Source: Streptomyces cacaoi
GTDB lineage: Bacteria > Actinomycetota > Actinomycetes > Streptomycetales > Streptomycetaceae
Length of the DNA stretch: 64,000 bases
Assembly (NCBI RefSeq): GCF_006539165.1
Contig: NZ_BJMM01000024.1
Location: 43,602 to 107,601, forward strand
Direction of reading: 5' to 3'
The number at the start of each line of letters is the position of its first letter. Position 1 is the stretch's first letter. Shown here piece by piece: positions 41,442-50,700 of the stretch. The notes under the pieces were generated by a model that was not told where the DNA came from, searched no databases, and was given only the letters and a program-made list of their open reading frames with translations. Position numbers and translations under genes: made by a program.

Positions 41442-42427
41442 GCCCGCACCTCCTCGGCCATCCGCAGCGCCTCCCGGGCCATCCGGGCCGTCGCCTCGGC
41501 GTCGGTCATCATCAGCGGGACGGCGCGGCAGCGGATCCCGGCCTCCTCGACACCGGCGACCGCGCCGGCGTCGGTCTCGTCCACGAGCCAGCCGTCCAGC
41601 AGCCCGGAGCCGTAGTGCCGGGCGACGGCCGCCGCGCTCGTCTCCACACCGACGGCGGCGAGCACCTTGTCGGCCATGCCGCGTACCGGCGCGTCCCCGA
41701 CGATGGGCGAGAGGCCGACGACCGGCACCCCCGCCTCGGCGATCGCCTCCCGGATCCCCGGCACGGCCAGAATGGTGCCGACGCTGACGACGGGGTTGGA
41801 CGGCGGGAAGAGCACGACGTCCGCCTCCGCGATCGCCTCCAGCACACCCGGCGCCGGCTTCGCCGTGTCCGCGCCGACCGGCACGACGGCGTGCGCGTCC
41901 ACGGAGGCGCGCAGCCGCACCCAGTACTCCTGGAAGTGCACGGCCTTGCGCCCCTGTTCCTCCGCGCCGTCGGAACCGGCGAGGTCCGCCGTGTCGATGA
42001 GGACGTGCGTCTCGACCCGGTCGTCCGTCATCGGCAGCAGCCGCACACCGGGCTGCCACCGTGCGCACAGCGCCTCGGTCACCGCGCTGAGCGGATAGCC
42101 GGCACCCATCATCTGGGTGCGCACGATATGGGTGGCGAAGTCCCGGTCGCCCAGCCCGAACCACTGCGGTCCGACGCCGTACGCGGCCAGCTCCTCCTTC
42201 ACCGCGAACGATTCCCCGTCCCGGCCCCAGCCCTTCTCCTCGTCGATGCCACCGCCGAGGGTGTACATCACGGTGTCGAGGTCGGGGCAGACCTTCAGCC
42301 CGAACAGATGGATGTCGTCGCCGGTGTTGCCGATGACGGTGATGTCCGCGTCCGGTGCGGCGGACTTGAGCCCACGGAGGAAGCGGGCACCGCCGATGCC
42401 TCCGGCCAGAACCACGATGCGCTGCAT
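41438..42427 (-). CDS. fbiA: 2-phospho-L-lactate (PEP) transferase FbiA/CofD
   Basis: 329 residues. It transfers the phosphoenolpyruvyl or phospholactyl group from the guanylylated donor to FO in coenzyme F420 synthesis. It starts IVVLAGGIGGARFLRGL, then VIGNTGDDIHLFGL, CPDLDTVMYTLGG, TDDRVETHVLID, and FPPSNPVVSVGTIL, all CofD hallmarks. It is the first gene of an fbiA-fbiB pair; the FO synthase and FbiD are not in the window. F420 serves many actinobacterial reductases. Confidence 0.95.
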   Translation of the reverse strand: MQRIVVLAGGIGGARFLRGLKSAAPDADITVIGNTGDDIHLFGLKVCPDLDTVMYTLGGGIDEEKGWGRDGESFAVKEELAAYGVGPQWFGLGDRDFATHIVRTQMMGAGYPLSAVTEALCARWQPGVRLLPMTDDRVETHVLIDTADLAGSDGAEEQGRKAVHFQEYWVRLRASVDAHAVVPVGADTAKPAPGVLEAIAEADVVLFPPSNPVVSVGTILAVPGIREAIAEAGVPVVGLSPIVGDAPVRGMADKVLAAVGVETSAAAVARHYGSGLLDGWLVDETDAGAVAGVEEAGIRCRAVPLMMTDAEATARMAREALRMAEEVRA

Positions 42428-42460
42428 GGGCCCAGTCTCGCAGCCGGGGACCGCCCGGTG

Positions 42461-42952
42461 TCACCGGGCCAGTGCCTCCCGGGGACGCCCCTCCCGGGCC
42501 GAGCAGTGCATCGGCATGCTGGTCAGCCCGGGCGCGTAGACGTGCGCGCTGACGGCGGGCTCCAGCCCGTCGTTGACCACTTCGTGTACATATCCGGGCC
42601 CGAACACCCGCAGCGCGCCGGGCCGCAGGGTCCGGCTCCCCGCGCCGTGCTCCGTCAACTCCCCCTGGAGCAGCCCGAAGACGCCGGACGAGGGGCCGTG
42701 GTCGTGCCGCCCGCTGCCCTGCCCGGGCAGCCAACTGAGCAGCCACACCTCGTACCCGGGCCCGCTGCGCAGCCGGTGGTACCAGCGCGGCTCGGGGTCG
42801 TAGCGCACGAGCGGCGCCCAGGCGGACCGGTCGGCGGCGAGGCCGCGCAGGAGCCCCGCGTATCCGGAGACGGTGGCCGGGTGCCCAGGGTCCGAGGGCA
42901 TCAGGTGCTGGACGGCGAGCGGGTCGCCGGCGATTTCGACGTCGCTGTTCAC
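42461..42952 (-). CDS. Cysteine dioxygenase family protein
   Basis: 163 residues, cupin fold. Iron-binding motif SGRHDHGPSSGVFGLLQGELTE carries the HxH pair, and the third His comes in FGPGYVHEVVN. It would oxidise cysteine (or a related thiol) to the sulfinate. GTG 42952 fits the start; no strong ribosome site. It lies 33 bases before... on the same strand as fbiA (its stop is 33 bases to the right of the fbiA start codon), so it may be transcribed ahead of fbiA-fbiB. Confidence 0.88.
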   Translation of the reverse strand: MNSDVEIAGDPLAVQHLMPSDPGHPATVSGYAGLLRGLAADRSAWAPLVRYDPEPRWYHRLRSGPGYEVWLLSWLPGQGSGRHDHGPSSGVFGLLQGELTEHGAGSRTLRPGALRVFGPGYVHEVVNDGLEPAVSAHVYAPGLTSMPMHCSAREGRPREALAR

Positions 42953-43787
42953 GAACTCAATTGCCTTTGTGCGGGCGGTTCATGGCGCCACGTACGGGTA
43001 CACGGTGCGTTCGCGTACGGGGCCGCCCGGAACCGCGAGCGGAAGAGAAACAAAAGTCGTCCGGGCCTCCCGGATTCGGAAACCGGCAGGCCAGGAAAGG
43101 TGGTGCGGAAAGTCGCCCGGCAACAGCGGGAAACCCCGCGGAAAACCGGAAGGGACACCTGGGCGGGCCGGAACCGGGGCACGGGTGCCGCGGCGCCGGC
43201 CGGCGCCCCGCGCCGGGGCGTGCGCCCGGCGGACGCTCAGCAGACCTTCAGCAGGCGCTCAACAGCGGTGACAGCGACAGGAACCCGGACACTCCGCGGG
43301 CTCCGGGTGGCCCTGTCGACCCCGGGAAGCCGGGGCGGTGCCGAACAGCAGCACGGCAGGGCGCGCGACGGGCCGGTGCCCGGCAGCGCTGGAGGCGGAG
43401 GTCGCAGACATGCGGTCCAGTAACGAGGGCCCGGCGCGCCGGTGTCAACCTGATGTCGGGTTTGCGAGGCATGTTTCACCGCTTCCGGTCGACGTGCGCG
43501 GTGAAAGGTTTGTGCGACGTGGCGCTGGAGTAGGAGGGCGCAACAGCCGTTGCCTGTACGCCGTTGCGCATCCGTGATCCGACCGTGACCAGGTTTCACG
43601 GAAGGGCGCAAGAACTCTTACGGGCGGCACCGCTGAAGATGAGCCCAGGTCATCGCGTTCTCCGGCGGAACCTCCGGCAAAACGGATACGTGCCGGGGAC
43701 AAGGGTCCTGGTTCATGGTGATTTGAACACTTACTGCGCCGGCTTGGTTCCGCCGGGTGAATAACGGGCTCAATAGCAGATCTCGGC
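42953..43787. other. Long non-coding region upstream of whiB
   Basis: 835 bases without a believable gene; open frames here are low-complexity or antisense shadows. The right half is less GC-rich and probably holds control sites for whiB, which in other streptomycetes has more than one promoter and is a target of several developmental regulators. No repeat or hairpin is outstanding. Confidence 0.45.
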
Positions 43788-43817
43788 TTGACTGCCTCGG
43801 ATCGGCACACTTGTAAT
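43788..43817 (+). promoter_or_regulatory. Probable whiB promoter
   Basis: TTGACT (43788-43793) and TGTAAT (43812-43817) are separated by 18 bases, an excellent match for a housekeeping-type sigma factor in Streptomyces. Transcription would start near 43824, leaving a leader of about 68 bases before the whiB ATG. Confidence 0.7.
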
Positions 43818-43891
43818 TTCACTCGTGTCGTTCAAGAGGGTTCGATAACGACGGAATCACGGGGACGCAAAGACGGACGAGGGGCGCGCGC

Positions 43892-44155
43892 ATGACCGAG
43901 CTGTTCCAACAACTGCTGGTCGAAGAGGCGGACGAAGAGCTCGGCTGGCAGGAGCGCGCATTGTGCGCGCAGACCGATCCCGAGTCGTTCTTTCCCGAGA
44001 AGGGTGGCTCCACCCGCGAGGCGAAGAAGGTGTGCCTCGCATGTGAAGTCCGTTCGGAGTGCCTGGAGTATGCGCTGGCGAACGACGAACGTTTCGGAAT
44101 CTGGGGCGGCCTGTCCGAACGGGAACGCCGCCGGCTGAAGAAAGCGGCCGTCTGA
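43892..44155 (+). CDS. whiB: WhiB-family transcription factor, WhiB itself
   Basis: 87 residues, the exact size of the founding WhiB. Four Cys (25, 48, 51, 57) bind a [4Fe-4S] cluster; GIWGG (69-73) is the turn that contacts the sigma factor; a basic end (RERRRLKKAAV) binds DNA. In streptomycetes WhiB acts together with WhiA to switch on sporulation septation. An equally placed orthologue is mycobacterial WhiB2. It is transcribed alone, from the promoter at 43788 to a strong terminator at 44255. Confidence 0.96.
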   Translation: MTELFQQLLVEEADEELGWQERALCAQTDPESFFPEKGGSTREAKKVCLACEVRSECLEYALANDERFGIWGGLSERERRRLKKAAV

Positions 44156-44254
44156 TCCGCGTGCGGCGAGCGCGGCGGCCCGGCGGCTGCCGACCGTCCG
44201 CCACACAGAAGCGGTATGACGCCGTGTGACACGAACGCATGACAGTGCGGGACG

Positions 44255-44301
44255 ACTGCCCCGCCGTCCGCCCGGGCTTTCCGGGCGGGTGGCGGGGCAG
44301 T
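44255..44301 (+). terminator. Strong terminator after whiB
   Basis: Two 21-base arms (ACTGCCCCGCCGT... and its partner) pair with only two G-T wobbles around a GCTTT loop. It lies about 100 bases after the whiB stop. The remaining bases of 44156-44474 hold no gene. Confidence 0.9.
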
Positions 44302-44474
44302 TGTACGGAGGCGGCAGAGCGTCTCGCGCAAGCCGTTAGTGTGGGGCAGTCCGCGACGCGCCGCCGCTTCCGCGCAAGGCGCGTCCACCGCATCCGATAC
44401 GCGTCTTCCGGGGGCTTGCGTCCCGACGCGGCCTTGCCGCGCGGCCCCCGCACCCGGGGAGGGCCCCTACCTCG

Positions 44475-47400
44475 ATGTCCGTGCACAGCCATATGGCGCC
44501 CTACGAGCCGGCCGCGGCAGGGGCGGCCGCCTCCACCCCTCCCGAGTTCCCCCGCCACGTCGTCACCGCGGTGCTCGTCGCACACGACGGTGCGCGCTGG
44601 CTGCCTGACGCCCTGTCAGGTCTGCTCGGGCAGGACCGCCCCGTCCAGTCGGCACTCGCGGCGGACACCGGCAGCGCCGACGACTCCGCCCAGCTGCTCG
44701 CCGAGGCGCTCGGCCCCGACCGCGTGCTGCACATGGCACGGCGCACCGGCTTCGGTACCGCGGTCGGCGAGTGCGTGCGCACCGCACCGGTCCTCACCCC
44801 CGAGGACCTGCCCTATCTGAAGCGGCCCAGCGGCTGGGACCCCGTCACCCGCACCTGGCGCGACGAGGCGTACGACATGCCGGAGCTGCCGTACGGCGAG
44901 CCCGTGCAATGGCTGTGGCTGCTGCACGACGACTGCGCGCCGGAGCCCGACGCACTGGCCCAACTGCTGCGCGTCGCCGACTCCGACCCGTCGGCCGTCG
45001 TCGTCGGGCCGAAGCTGCGCAGCTGGTACGACCGGCGCCAGCTGCTGGAGGCCGGCGTCACCCTCGCGCACAGCGGGCGCCGCTGGACGGGGATCGAGCG
45101 GCGCGAACAGGACCAGGGCCAGTACGACCAGGTGCGGCCCGCGCTGTCCGTCTCCACTGCCGGCATGCTGATCCGCCGCGATGTCTTCGAGCAGCTGGGC
45201 GGGTTCGACCGCGCACTGCCGCTGATGCGCGACGACGTCGACCTGTGCTGGCGCGCCAACGCCGCCGGGCACCGGGTGCTGGTGGCGCCGGACGCGGTGC
45301 TGCGGCACGCGGAGGCCGCCTCGCGCGAGCGCCGCCCGGTCGACTGCGTCGGCAGGGCCGGCAAGGGGGCCAGCCCCCACCGCGTGGACAAGGCCGGCGC
45401 CGTCCACACCCTGCTGGCCAACGCGCCCGGCGCGCTGATGCCCTGGATCGTGCTCCGGCTGGTCCTCGGCACACTGCTGCGGACCCTGGCCTACCTGGTC
45501 GGCAAGGTCCCGGGACAGGCGCTGGACGAGATCACCGGGCTGTCGGGGACGCTGCTGCGCTTCGGGCGCGTGCTCAAGGCGCGGCGTGCGCGCGGCCGTC
45601 CGGCCGTGCCGCACAAGGAGCTGCGCCCGCTCTTCCCGCCGCCGGGCGCCACCGTCCGGGCCACCGTCGAGCAGGTGGCCAGCAACTTCGGCGGGCGCTC
45701 GGAGCCCGAACTCCTCTCCGGCGGGCGGCACGGAGCCGTCGAGTCGGGGCCGGGCGGTGACGACGCCGACTTCCTGGAGGTCGAGCAGTTCGTCCGGCTC
45801 AAGCGGGTCGCGCGCAAGCCGGCGCCGGTGCTGTTCGCCGTCCTGCTCCTGGTCTCCCTCGTCGCGTGCCGGGCGCTGCTGGGCAGCGGCTCCCTCGCGG
45901 GCGGTGCGCTGCTGCCCGCGCCGGACGGCGTCGGCGAGCTGTGGGGGCGCTACCTCGACGGCTGGCACCCCGTCGGCACGGGCGGCACCGGCGCGGCCCC
46001 GCCCTACCTCGCCTTCGTCGCGACGCTCGCCACCGTGCTGTTCGGCAGCACGGGGACGGCGCTCACGCTGCTGCTGGTGTGCTCGGTCCCGCTGGCCGGG
46101 CTCAGCGCCTACTTCGCCTCGCGCCCGCTGGTCGGCTCCCGGCTGGTGCGCGCCTGGGGCGCCGTCGCGTACGCCTTCCTGCCCGCGGCGACGGGCGCGC
46201 TGGCCCAGGGCCGGATCGGCACCGCGGTGCTGGCGGTCCTGCTGCCGCCGCTCGCGCGTGCGGCCGTCTCCGCGAGCGGGCTGCGCGGCCGGTCCACCTG
46301 GCGGGCCGCCTGGGCGTTCGCGCTGCTGCTGAGCGTCGTCACCGCCTTCACGCCGGTGCTGTGGCCGCTCGCCGCCGTGCTGGTCGCCGCCCGGTTCGGC
46401 ATGCTCGTCGTCCGCCGGGGCGAGGAGCCGCTCACCGGTGCCGCCGCCCGGGCCGCCGTCGTCCTCGTCACACCGCTGGTGCTGCTGGCGCCCTGGTCGC
46501 TGACGCTGCTGACGGACCCCGGGCTGCTGTTCGCCGGGATCGGCCTCGACCTCGGCGCCGGTACCGCGGGCGCCGTCGATCTGCTGCTGCTGTCCCCCGG
46601 CGGGCCCGGCACCCTCGACGGGCTGTTCCTCACCGGGGTCCTGCTGGCCGCGCTCGCCGCGCTGCTGCGCTCCGAGCGCCGCGCCGTGATCCTGCTCGCC
46701 TGGGCCGTCGCCCTCGTCGGACTGCTGTTCGCGGGGCTGTCCAACGGCTCCGCCTGGGCCGGGCCCGCCACCCTCGTGTACGGGCTCGCCCTGCTGAGCG
46801 CCGCGGCCGTCGGTGGCGAGGGCGCCAAGGAGCGGGTCGCGGCGCAGAGTTTCGGCTGGCGGCAGCCGGTGGCCGCGCTGATCGCCGCCGCGGCCGTCGC
46901 GGCCCCGCTGTGCGCCGCCGTCGCCTGGATGGTCGGCGGCGCCGACGGCCCGCTCTCCCGCCGGGACCCGGTGCAGGTGCCCGCCTTCGTCGCGGAGGAG
47001 AGCGGCACCGAGGACCAGGCGCGGACCCTCGTCCTGGACTCCGAGCGGCCGGACTCCGGCGGGAGCGGCCCGTCCGCCGTCGGCTACACCCTGGTGCGCG
47101 GCTCCGGTGCGCGGCTGGGCGACGCCGACCTGGCCGCGACGGGCGGCGGCGACAAGCGCCTGGACCGCATCGTCGCCAACCTGGTCGCGGGCTCCGGCGC
47201 CGACCAGACGAGCCAGCTGGGCGGCTACGCCGTCCGCTACGTCCTGCTGCGCGACGGCGCCTCCCGCGCGATGAGCCGCACCCTGGACGCCACCCCCGGG
47301 CTCACCCGGCTCAGCCAGGCCGACGGCAGCGCCCTGTGGCGGGTCGACGAGCAGGTCTCCCGGGTCGCGATCGTGCCGGGCGGCGAGCGCAACGCCGCCG

Positions 47401-48338
47401 CCGGCGGGGTCACGGCGCCCGTGGCCGTGCCCGCCGGGCCCGTCGAGTCGCATGCCACGCTGCCGGCGGGGCCGTCCGGCCGTCTCCTGCGTGTCGCGGA
47501 CACGGCGGACGGCGGCTGGCGGGCCACGCTGAACGGCCGCCCGCTGAAGCCGGTCACCGTGGACGGCTGGGCGCAGGGCTTCGAACTGCCCACCGGCGGC
47601 GGCAAGCTGGCGCTCACCTACGAGACGCCGCTGACCCGGACCGCCTGGGCGTGGGCGCAGGGCTTCCTGCTGCTGGTCGTCGTCGTGCTGGCGCTGCCCG
47701 GCCGGCGCCGCGACGTGGACGACGACCTGCCGGACGCACCGGCCGTCCCCGCACAGCCGGTCGCGGGCGAGGGCCGCAGGGCCCGCAGGCTCCGCGCCGA
47801 GGCGGCGGCGTCCGGCACGCACCCCGGCCCGGCCGACCGGGCCGGCGCCTCCGGTTCCTCCGACGGCCCGGGGGACGCCGAGGACACCGGCCCGGCGGCC
47901 GACGCCTGGGGCGAGGCGGACCCACCGCAGCCACCCGGGCAACCGCCCTACGACACGGGATACGACCCGTACGCCCATCAGCAGCCTGCCGTACCTCAGC
48001 AGGACCCGTACGCACCGTCCTACGACCCCTCGGCACAGGGCACCGAGCCCGGGCAGGACCCGTACGCACAGCAGTACGGCGACCCCTACGCGCAGCAGGC
48101 GCAGCAGTACGACCACCCCTACGACCAGCCCTACGCGCAGCAGGCGCAGCCCTACGACCCGGCCTACGTCCAGCAACCGGCCTACGGCGACTGGCAGTCG
48201 GCCGGTTTCCAGGACGGCTACCGGGACCCCGCGGCCCACCCCGGCGGGCAGGAGCCGCCGGCCCCCGGCCAGGCCCCGCACACCGATGCCTACGGCTATC
48301 CGCACGATCCCCGCTACGGCGACGGGAGGCAGCAGTGA
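44475..48338 (+). CDS. Giant membrane glycosyltransferase (GT2 N-terminal domain)
   Basis: 1287 residues. The N-terminal GT2 domain shows VTAVLVAHDGARWLPDALSG, WLWLLHDDCAPEPDAL (DDx metal motif), GMLIRRDVFEQLGGFD and MRDDVDLCWRANAAG. The middle of the protein, from about residue 430, has about ten or more hydrophobic helices and a large external segment. The C-terminal about 150 residues are Tyr/Gln/Pro/Asp-rich repeats (DPYAQQYGDPYAQQAQQYD). It likely builds an envelope glycan from a lipid- or nucleotide-linked sugar. Its stop overlaps the next start (GTGA), tying it to the DUF5719 gene. Confidence 0.88.
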   Translation: MSVHSHMAPYEPAAAGAAASTPPEFPRHVVTAVLVAHDGARWLPDALSGLLGQDRPVQSALAADTGSADDSAQLLAEALGPDRVLHMARRTGFGTAVGECVRTAPVLTPEDLPYLKRPSGWDPVTRTWRDEAYDMPELPYGEPVQWLWLLHDDCAPEPDALAQLLRVADSDPSAVVVGPKLRSWYDRRQLLEAGVTLAHSGRRWTGIERREQDQGQYDQVRPALSVSTAGMLIRRDVFEQLGGFDRALPLMRDDVDLCWRANAAGHRVLVAPDAVLRHAEAASRERRPVDCVGRAGKGASPHRVDKAGAVHTLLANAPGALMPWIVLRLVLGTLLRTLAYLVGKVPGQALDEITGLSGTLLRFGRVLKARRARGRPAVPHKELRPLFPPPGATVRATVEQVASNFGGRSEPELLSGGRHGAVESGPGGDDADFLEVEQFVRLKRVARKPAPVLFAVLLLVSLVACRALLGSGSLAGGALLPAPDGVGELWGRYLDGWHPVGTGGTGAAPPYLAFVATLATVLFGSTGTALTLLLVCSVPLAGLSAYFASRPLVGSRLVRAWGAVAYAFLPAATGALAQGRIGTAVLAVLLPPLARAAVSASGLRGRSTWRAAWAFALLLSVVTAFTPVLWPLAAVLVAARFGMLVVRRGEEPLTGAAARAAVVLVTPLVLLAPWSLTLLTDPGLLFAGIGLDLGAGTAGAVDLLLLSPGGPGTLDGLFLTGVLLAALAALLRSERRAVILLAWAVALVGLLFAGLSNGSAWAGPATLVYGLALLSAAAVGGEGAKERVAAQSFGWRQPVAALIAAAAVAAPLCAAVAWMVGGADGPLSRRDPVQVPAFVAEESGTEDQARTLVLDSERPDSGGSGPSAVGYTLVRGSGARLGDADLAATGGGDKRLDRIVANLVAGSGADQTSQLGGYAVRYVLLRDGASRAMSRTLDATPGLTRLSQADGSALWRVDEQVSRVAIVPGGERNAAAGGVTAPVAVPAGPVESHATLPAGPSGRLLRVADTADGGWRATLNGRPLKPVTVDGWAQGFELPTGGGKLALTYETPLTRTAWAWAQGFLLLVVVVLALPGRRRDVDDDLPDAPAVPAQPVAGEGRRARRLRAEAAASGTHPGPADRAGASGSSDGPGDAEDTGPAADAWGEADPPQPPGQPPYDTGYDPYAHQQPAVPQQDPYAPSYDPSAQGTEPGQDPYAQQYGDPYAQQAQQYDHPYDQPYAQQAQPYDPAYVQQPAYGDWQSAGFQDGYRDPAAHPGGQEPPAPGQAPHTDAYGYPHDPRYGDGRQQ

Positions 48339-49960
48339 ACCGCACCCTCATCGGCCTCGGCGGCACGGTCGTGGCGCTGGCCGCCGTCACCGGTGTCGCC
48401 GTGGTCGCGGCCCCCGGCGACGGCGACGCGAGCGCGACGGCCGCCGCGCACAAGCCCGTCGAGCGCACGACGCTGGTGTGCCCGCAGCCCAGTTCCTCCG
48501 ACGTCGCGGAGACCACCTGGACCGCCTTCACCCCCAAGGGCGGCCCCGGCAAGAAGGGCAGCGCCGAACTCCACCCGGCCGCACGCGCGGGCGACGGATC
48601 GGGCAAGGGCGGCTCCGGGGACGGCGCCGGGAAGGACGCCGGGAAGGACGGCGACGACAAGGACAAGGGCGGCGGCAAGGACAAGGACGGAAACGCGGGC
48701 AAGGGCGACGGCAAGGGGCAGGACGCCGGGAGCGAGCCCGTCGTCAGCTCGACCACGCCGGGCACGCCCGTCACCGCCGAGACCGACAGCGCGGAGGCCC
48801 CGGCGCTGGTCGGCACCGCCGACGGCCCGTTCGCGCCGGGCTGGACGGTCCAGCAGACGACGACCGTGAGCGCGGGCGCCGGACGCGGCCTGCACGGTGC
48901 GGCCTGCTCGGCGCCCGACACCTCGTTCTGGTTCCCCGGCGCCAGCACGGCGGCCGGACGCCAGGACTACGTCCACCTCACCAACCCGGACAACTCCGCG
49001 GCCGTCGTCGATGTCGAGCTGTACGGCAAGGGCGGCAAGGAGAAGGCGGGCGCGGGCAGCGGCGAGGGCATCACCGTCCCGCCCCGCTCCTCGGTGCCCG
49101 TGCTGCTCTCCACGCTGACGGCGAAGCCGGTCACCAACGTCACCGTGCACGTCACCGCCCGCACGGGCCGGGTGGGCGCCCAGATCCAGGCCGCCGACCA
49201 GAAGGCGGGCGGGGACTGGATCGCGCCGGCGGACGACGCACAGCCCCGCGCCGTGCTGCCCGGCATCCCCAAGGACGCCTCGTCCGTCCGGCTCGTCGTC
49301 TTCGCGCCGGGCAGCCGGGACGCCGACCTGAAGGTCAGGCTGGCCGGGGAGTCCGGCGCGATCACCCCGGCCGGCTCCGAGTCCCTGCACGTCCGGGGCG
49401 GTATGACCACGGCCGTCGACCTCGACGACCTCACCAAGGGCGAGGCCGGCTCCCTGGTGCTCTCGCCCGCCGACGACAGCTCCGACGCACCCCGGATCGT
49501 CGCCGCCGTACGCGTCACCCGGGGCAAGGGCAGCAAGCAGGAGACGGCGTTCATCCCCTCGACGGCGCCGCTCACCCACCGCGCGACCGTGGTCGACAAC
49601 CCGACCGACCCGGAGAAGGGCTCCTCCGCCGCGCACCTCGCGCTGAGCGCCCCCGACGAGGGCGCCAAGGTCCGGGTGACGGCCTCGGCCGGATCGGGCG
49701 GGGGCAGCCCCCGCAGCACGACCGTCACGCTCAAGGCGCACACCACCAAGGACGTGCTCCCGCCCCGGCCCTCGGGCGGCAAGGGCAGCTACGCGGTGAC
49801 CGTCGAACGGCTCTCCGGCGGCCCGGTGTTCGCCTCCCGCACGCTCGCCCGCGAGCAGGACGGCGTCCCGGCGTTCACGGTGCAGGGCATGCCCGACGAC
49901 GGCAGCACCGTGGCCGTCCCGCACGCCGCGCAGGACCTCTCGGTCCTCAACGACGAGTGA
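48335..49960 (+). CDS. DUF5719 family exported protein
   Basis: 541 residues. An uncleaved or signal-anchor N-terminus (IGLGGTVVALAAVTGVAVVA) is followed by a Gly/Lys/Asp-rich tract (about residues 85-130) and a long beta-rich domain with repeated strand patterns (FWFPGASTAAGRQDYVHLTN, VPPRSSVPVLLSTLTAK, RAVLPGIPKDASSVRLVVF). GTG 48335 overlaps the stop of the glycosyltransferase. The pairing is conserved in actinobacteria by my recollection, so it may be an accessory of that enzyme at the cell surface. Function unknown. Confidence 0.85.
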   Translation: MNRTLIGLGGTVVALAAVTGVAVVAAPGDGDASATAAAHKPVERTTLVCPQPSSSDVAETTWTAFTPKGGPGKKGSAELHPAARAGDGSGKGGSGDGAGKDAGKDGDDKDKGGGKDKDGNAGKGDGKGQDAGSEPVVSSTTPGTPVTAETDSAEAPALVGTADGPFAPGWTVQQTTTVSAGAGRGLHGAACSAPDTSFWFPGASTAAGRQDYVHLTNPDNSAAVVDVELYGKGGKEKAGAGSGEGITVPPRSSVPVLLSTLTAKPVTNVTVHVTARTGRVGAQIQAADQKAGGDWIAPADDAQPRAVLPGIPKDASSVRLVVFAPGSRDADLKVRLAGESGAITPAGSESLHVRGGMTTAVDLDDLTKGEAGSLVLSPADDSSDAPRIVAAVRVTRGKGSKQETAFIPSTAPLTHRATVVDNPTDPEKGSSAAHLALSAPDEGAKVRVTASAGSGGGSPRSTTVTLKAHTTKDVLPPRPSGGKGSYAVTVERLSGGPVFASRTLAREQDGVPAFTVQGMPDDGSTVAVPHAAQDLSVLNDE

Positions 49961-50071
49961 ACGGCGAGTAGCGGCGGGCGGAGGCGCCGGGCGGCCACCC
50001 GGGCGGGCCCTCGCACGGACGGCCGCCGCCGTCCGGGTACAGGTGCGGCGGCCCGCACGGCCGGAGGGGGG

Positions 50072-50521
50072 TCAGTCCTGCCCGTAGCGGGGGTCGACGG
50101 TCTCCGGTGCGAGACCGAGCAGTTCGGCCACCTGCTCCACGACGACCTCGTGGACGAGCACGGCCCGTTCGTCCCGTGTACGGGAGCGGATCTCCACCGG
50201 ACGCCGGTAGACGACGACCCGGTCGGGCCGCTCCCCGTCGCCCTCCAGCACCCGGCCGAGCGGCACCGCCTCGTCGGTGGCCCGCAGTTCGGCCTCGTCG
50301 GCGCGCGGCACCTCCTGCACGGCGAACTCGACGCTCGCCAGCTGCGGCCAGTGCCGCTCCAGACGGGCCACCGAGTCGCGGACGAGATCGTCGAACGCCT
50401 CCGCCCTGCTGATGGCGAGCGGTACTTGGGGCGGCGCCACCGGTCCGCGCATGCCGCGGCCGTGGCGGTCCCGGCTGTGCGGCCGCGAGCCGGAACCACG
50501 CGGAGGTACAGGACTGTTCAT
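50072..50521 (-). CDS. Metallopeptidase-like (zincin) family protein with incomplete zinc motif
   Basis: 149 residues. It belongs to the small actinobacterial zincin-like group beside whiB and DUF3499 (like mycobacterial Rv3259). AFDDLVRDSVARLERHWPQL, VEFAVQEVPRAD and RPDRVVVYRRPVEIR precede VLVHEVVVEQVAELLGLAP. The HE pair is there but the second His of HExxH is Glu-Gln shifted, so a classical zinc protease site is not intact. It may have a non-enzymatic role. It is divergent from the DUF3499 gene. Confidence 0.75.
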   Translation of the reverse strand: MNSPVPPRGSGSRPHSRDRHGRGMRGPVAPPQVPLAISRAEAFDDLVRDSVARLERHWPQLASVEFAVQEVPRADEAELRATDEAVPLGRVLEGDGERPDRVVVYRRPVEIRSRTRDERAVLVHEVVVEQVAELLGLAPETVDPRYGQD

Positions 50522-50700
50522 CGCTCCGAGCCTAGTCAGCGGGGCCTGTGCACGCGGGCCGGTCGGCGTTCGCGCGCGGCGGGCAACGGGCTGTGTCTTT
50601 CAGCAGATCAGGCGTTTCCCGGCGAACCGGGACGACACGGCAGGGTGACCCGGGGGAGAGTCGTCGCAGCCCGCTCAAGAGTGCGGTACGGTCCAACGTC

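Noticed and set aside
42961..43611. Several open frames between the cysteine dioxygenase gene and whiB
   Set aside because: No ribosome sites, mixed low-complexity composition, and overlapping on both strands; treated as non-coding.
43817..43831. BldD-like site TTCACTCGTGTCG at the whiB promoter
   Set aside because: The half-sites resemble the BldD consensus, but the central base is missing and the right half has a mismatch, so I do not list it as a site.
44616..48305. Minus-strand open frame of 1229 residues across the giant glycosyltransferase
   Set aside because: Antisense shadow; the plus strand holds clear GT2 motifs and membrane helices.
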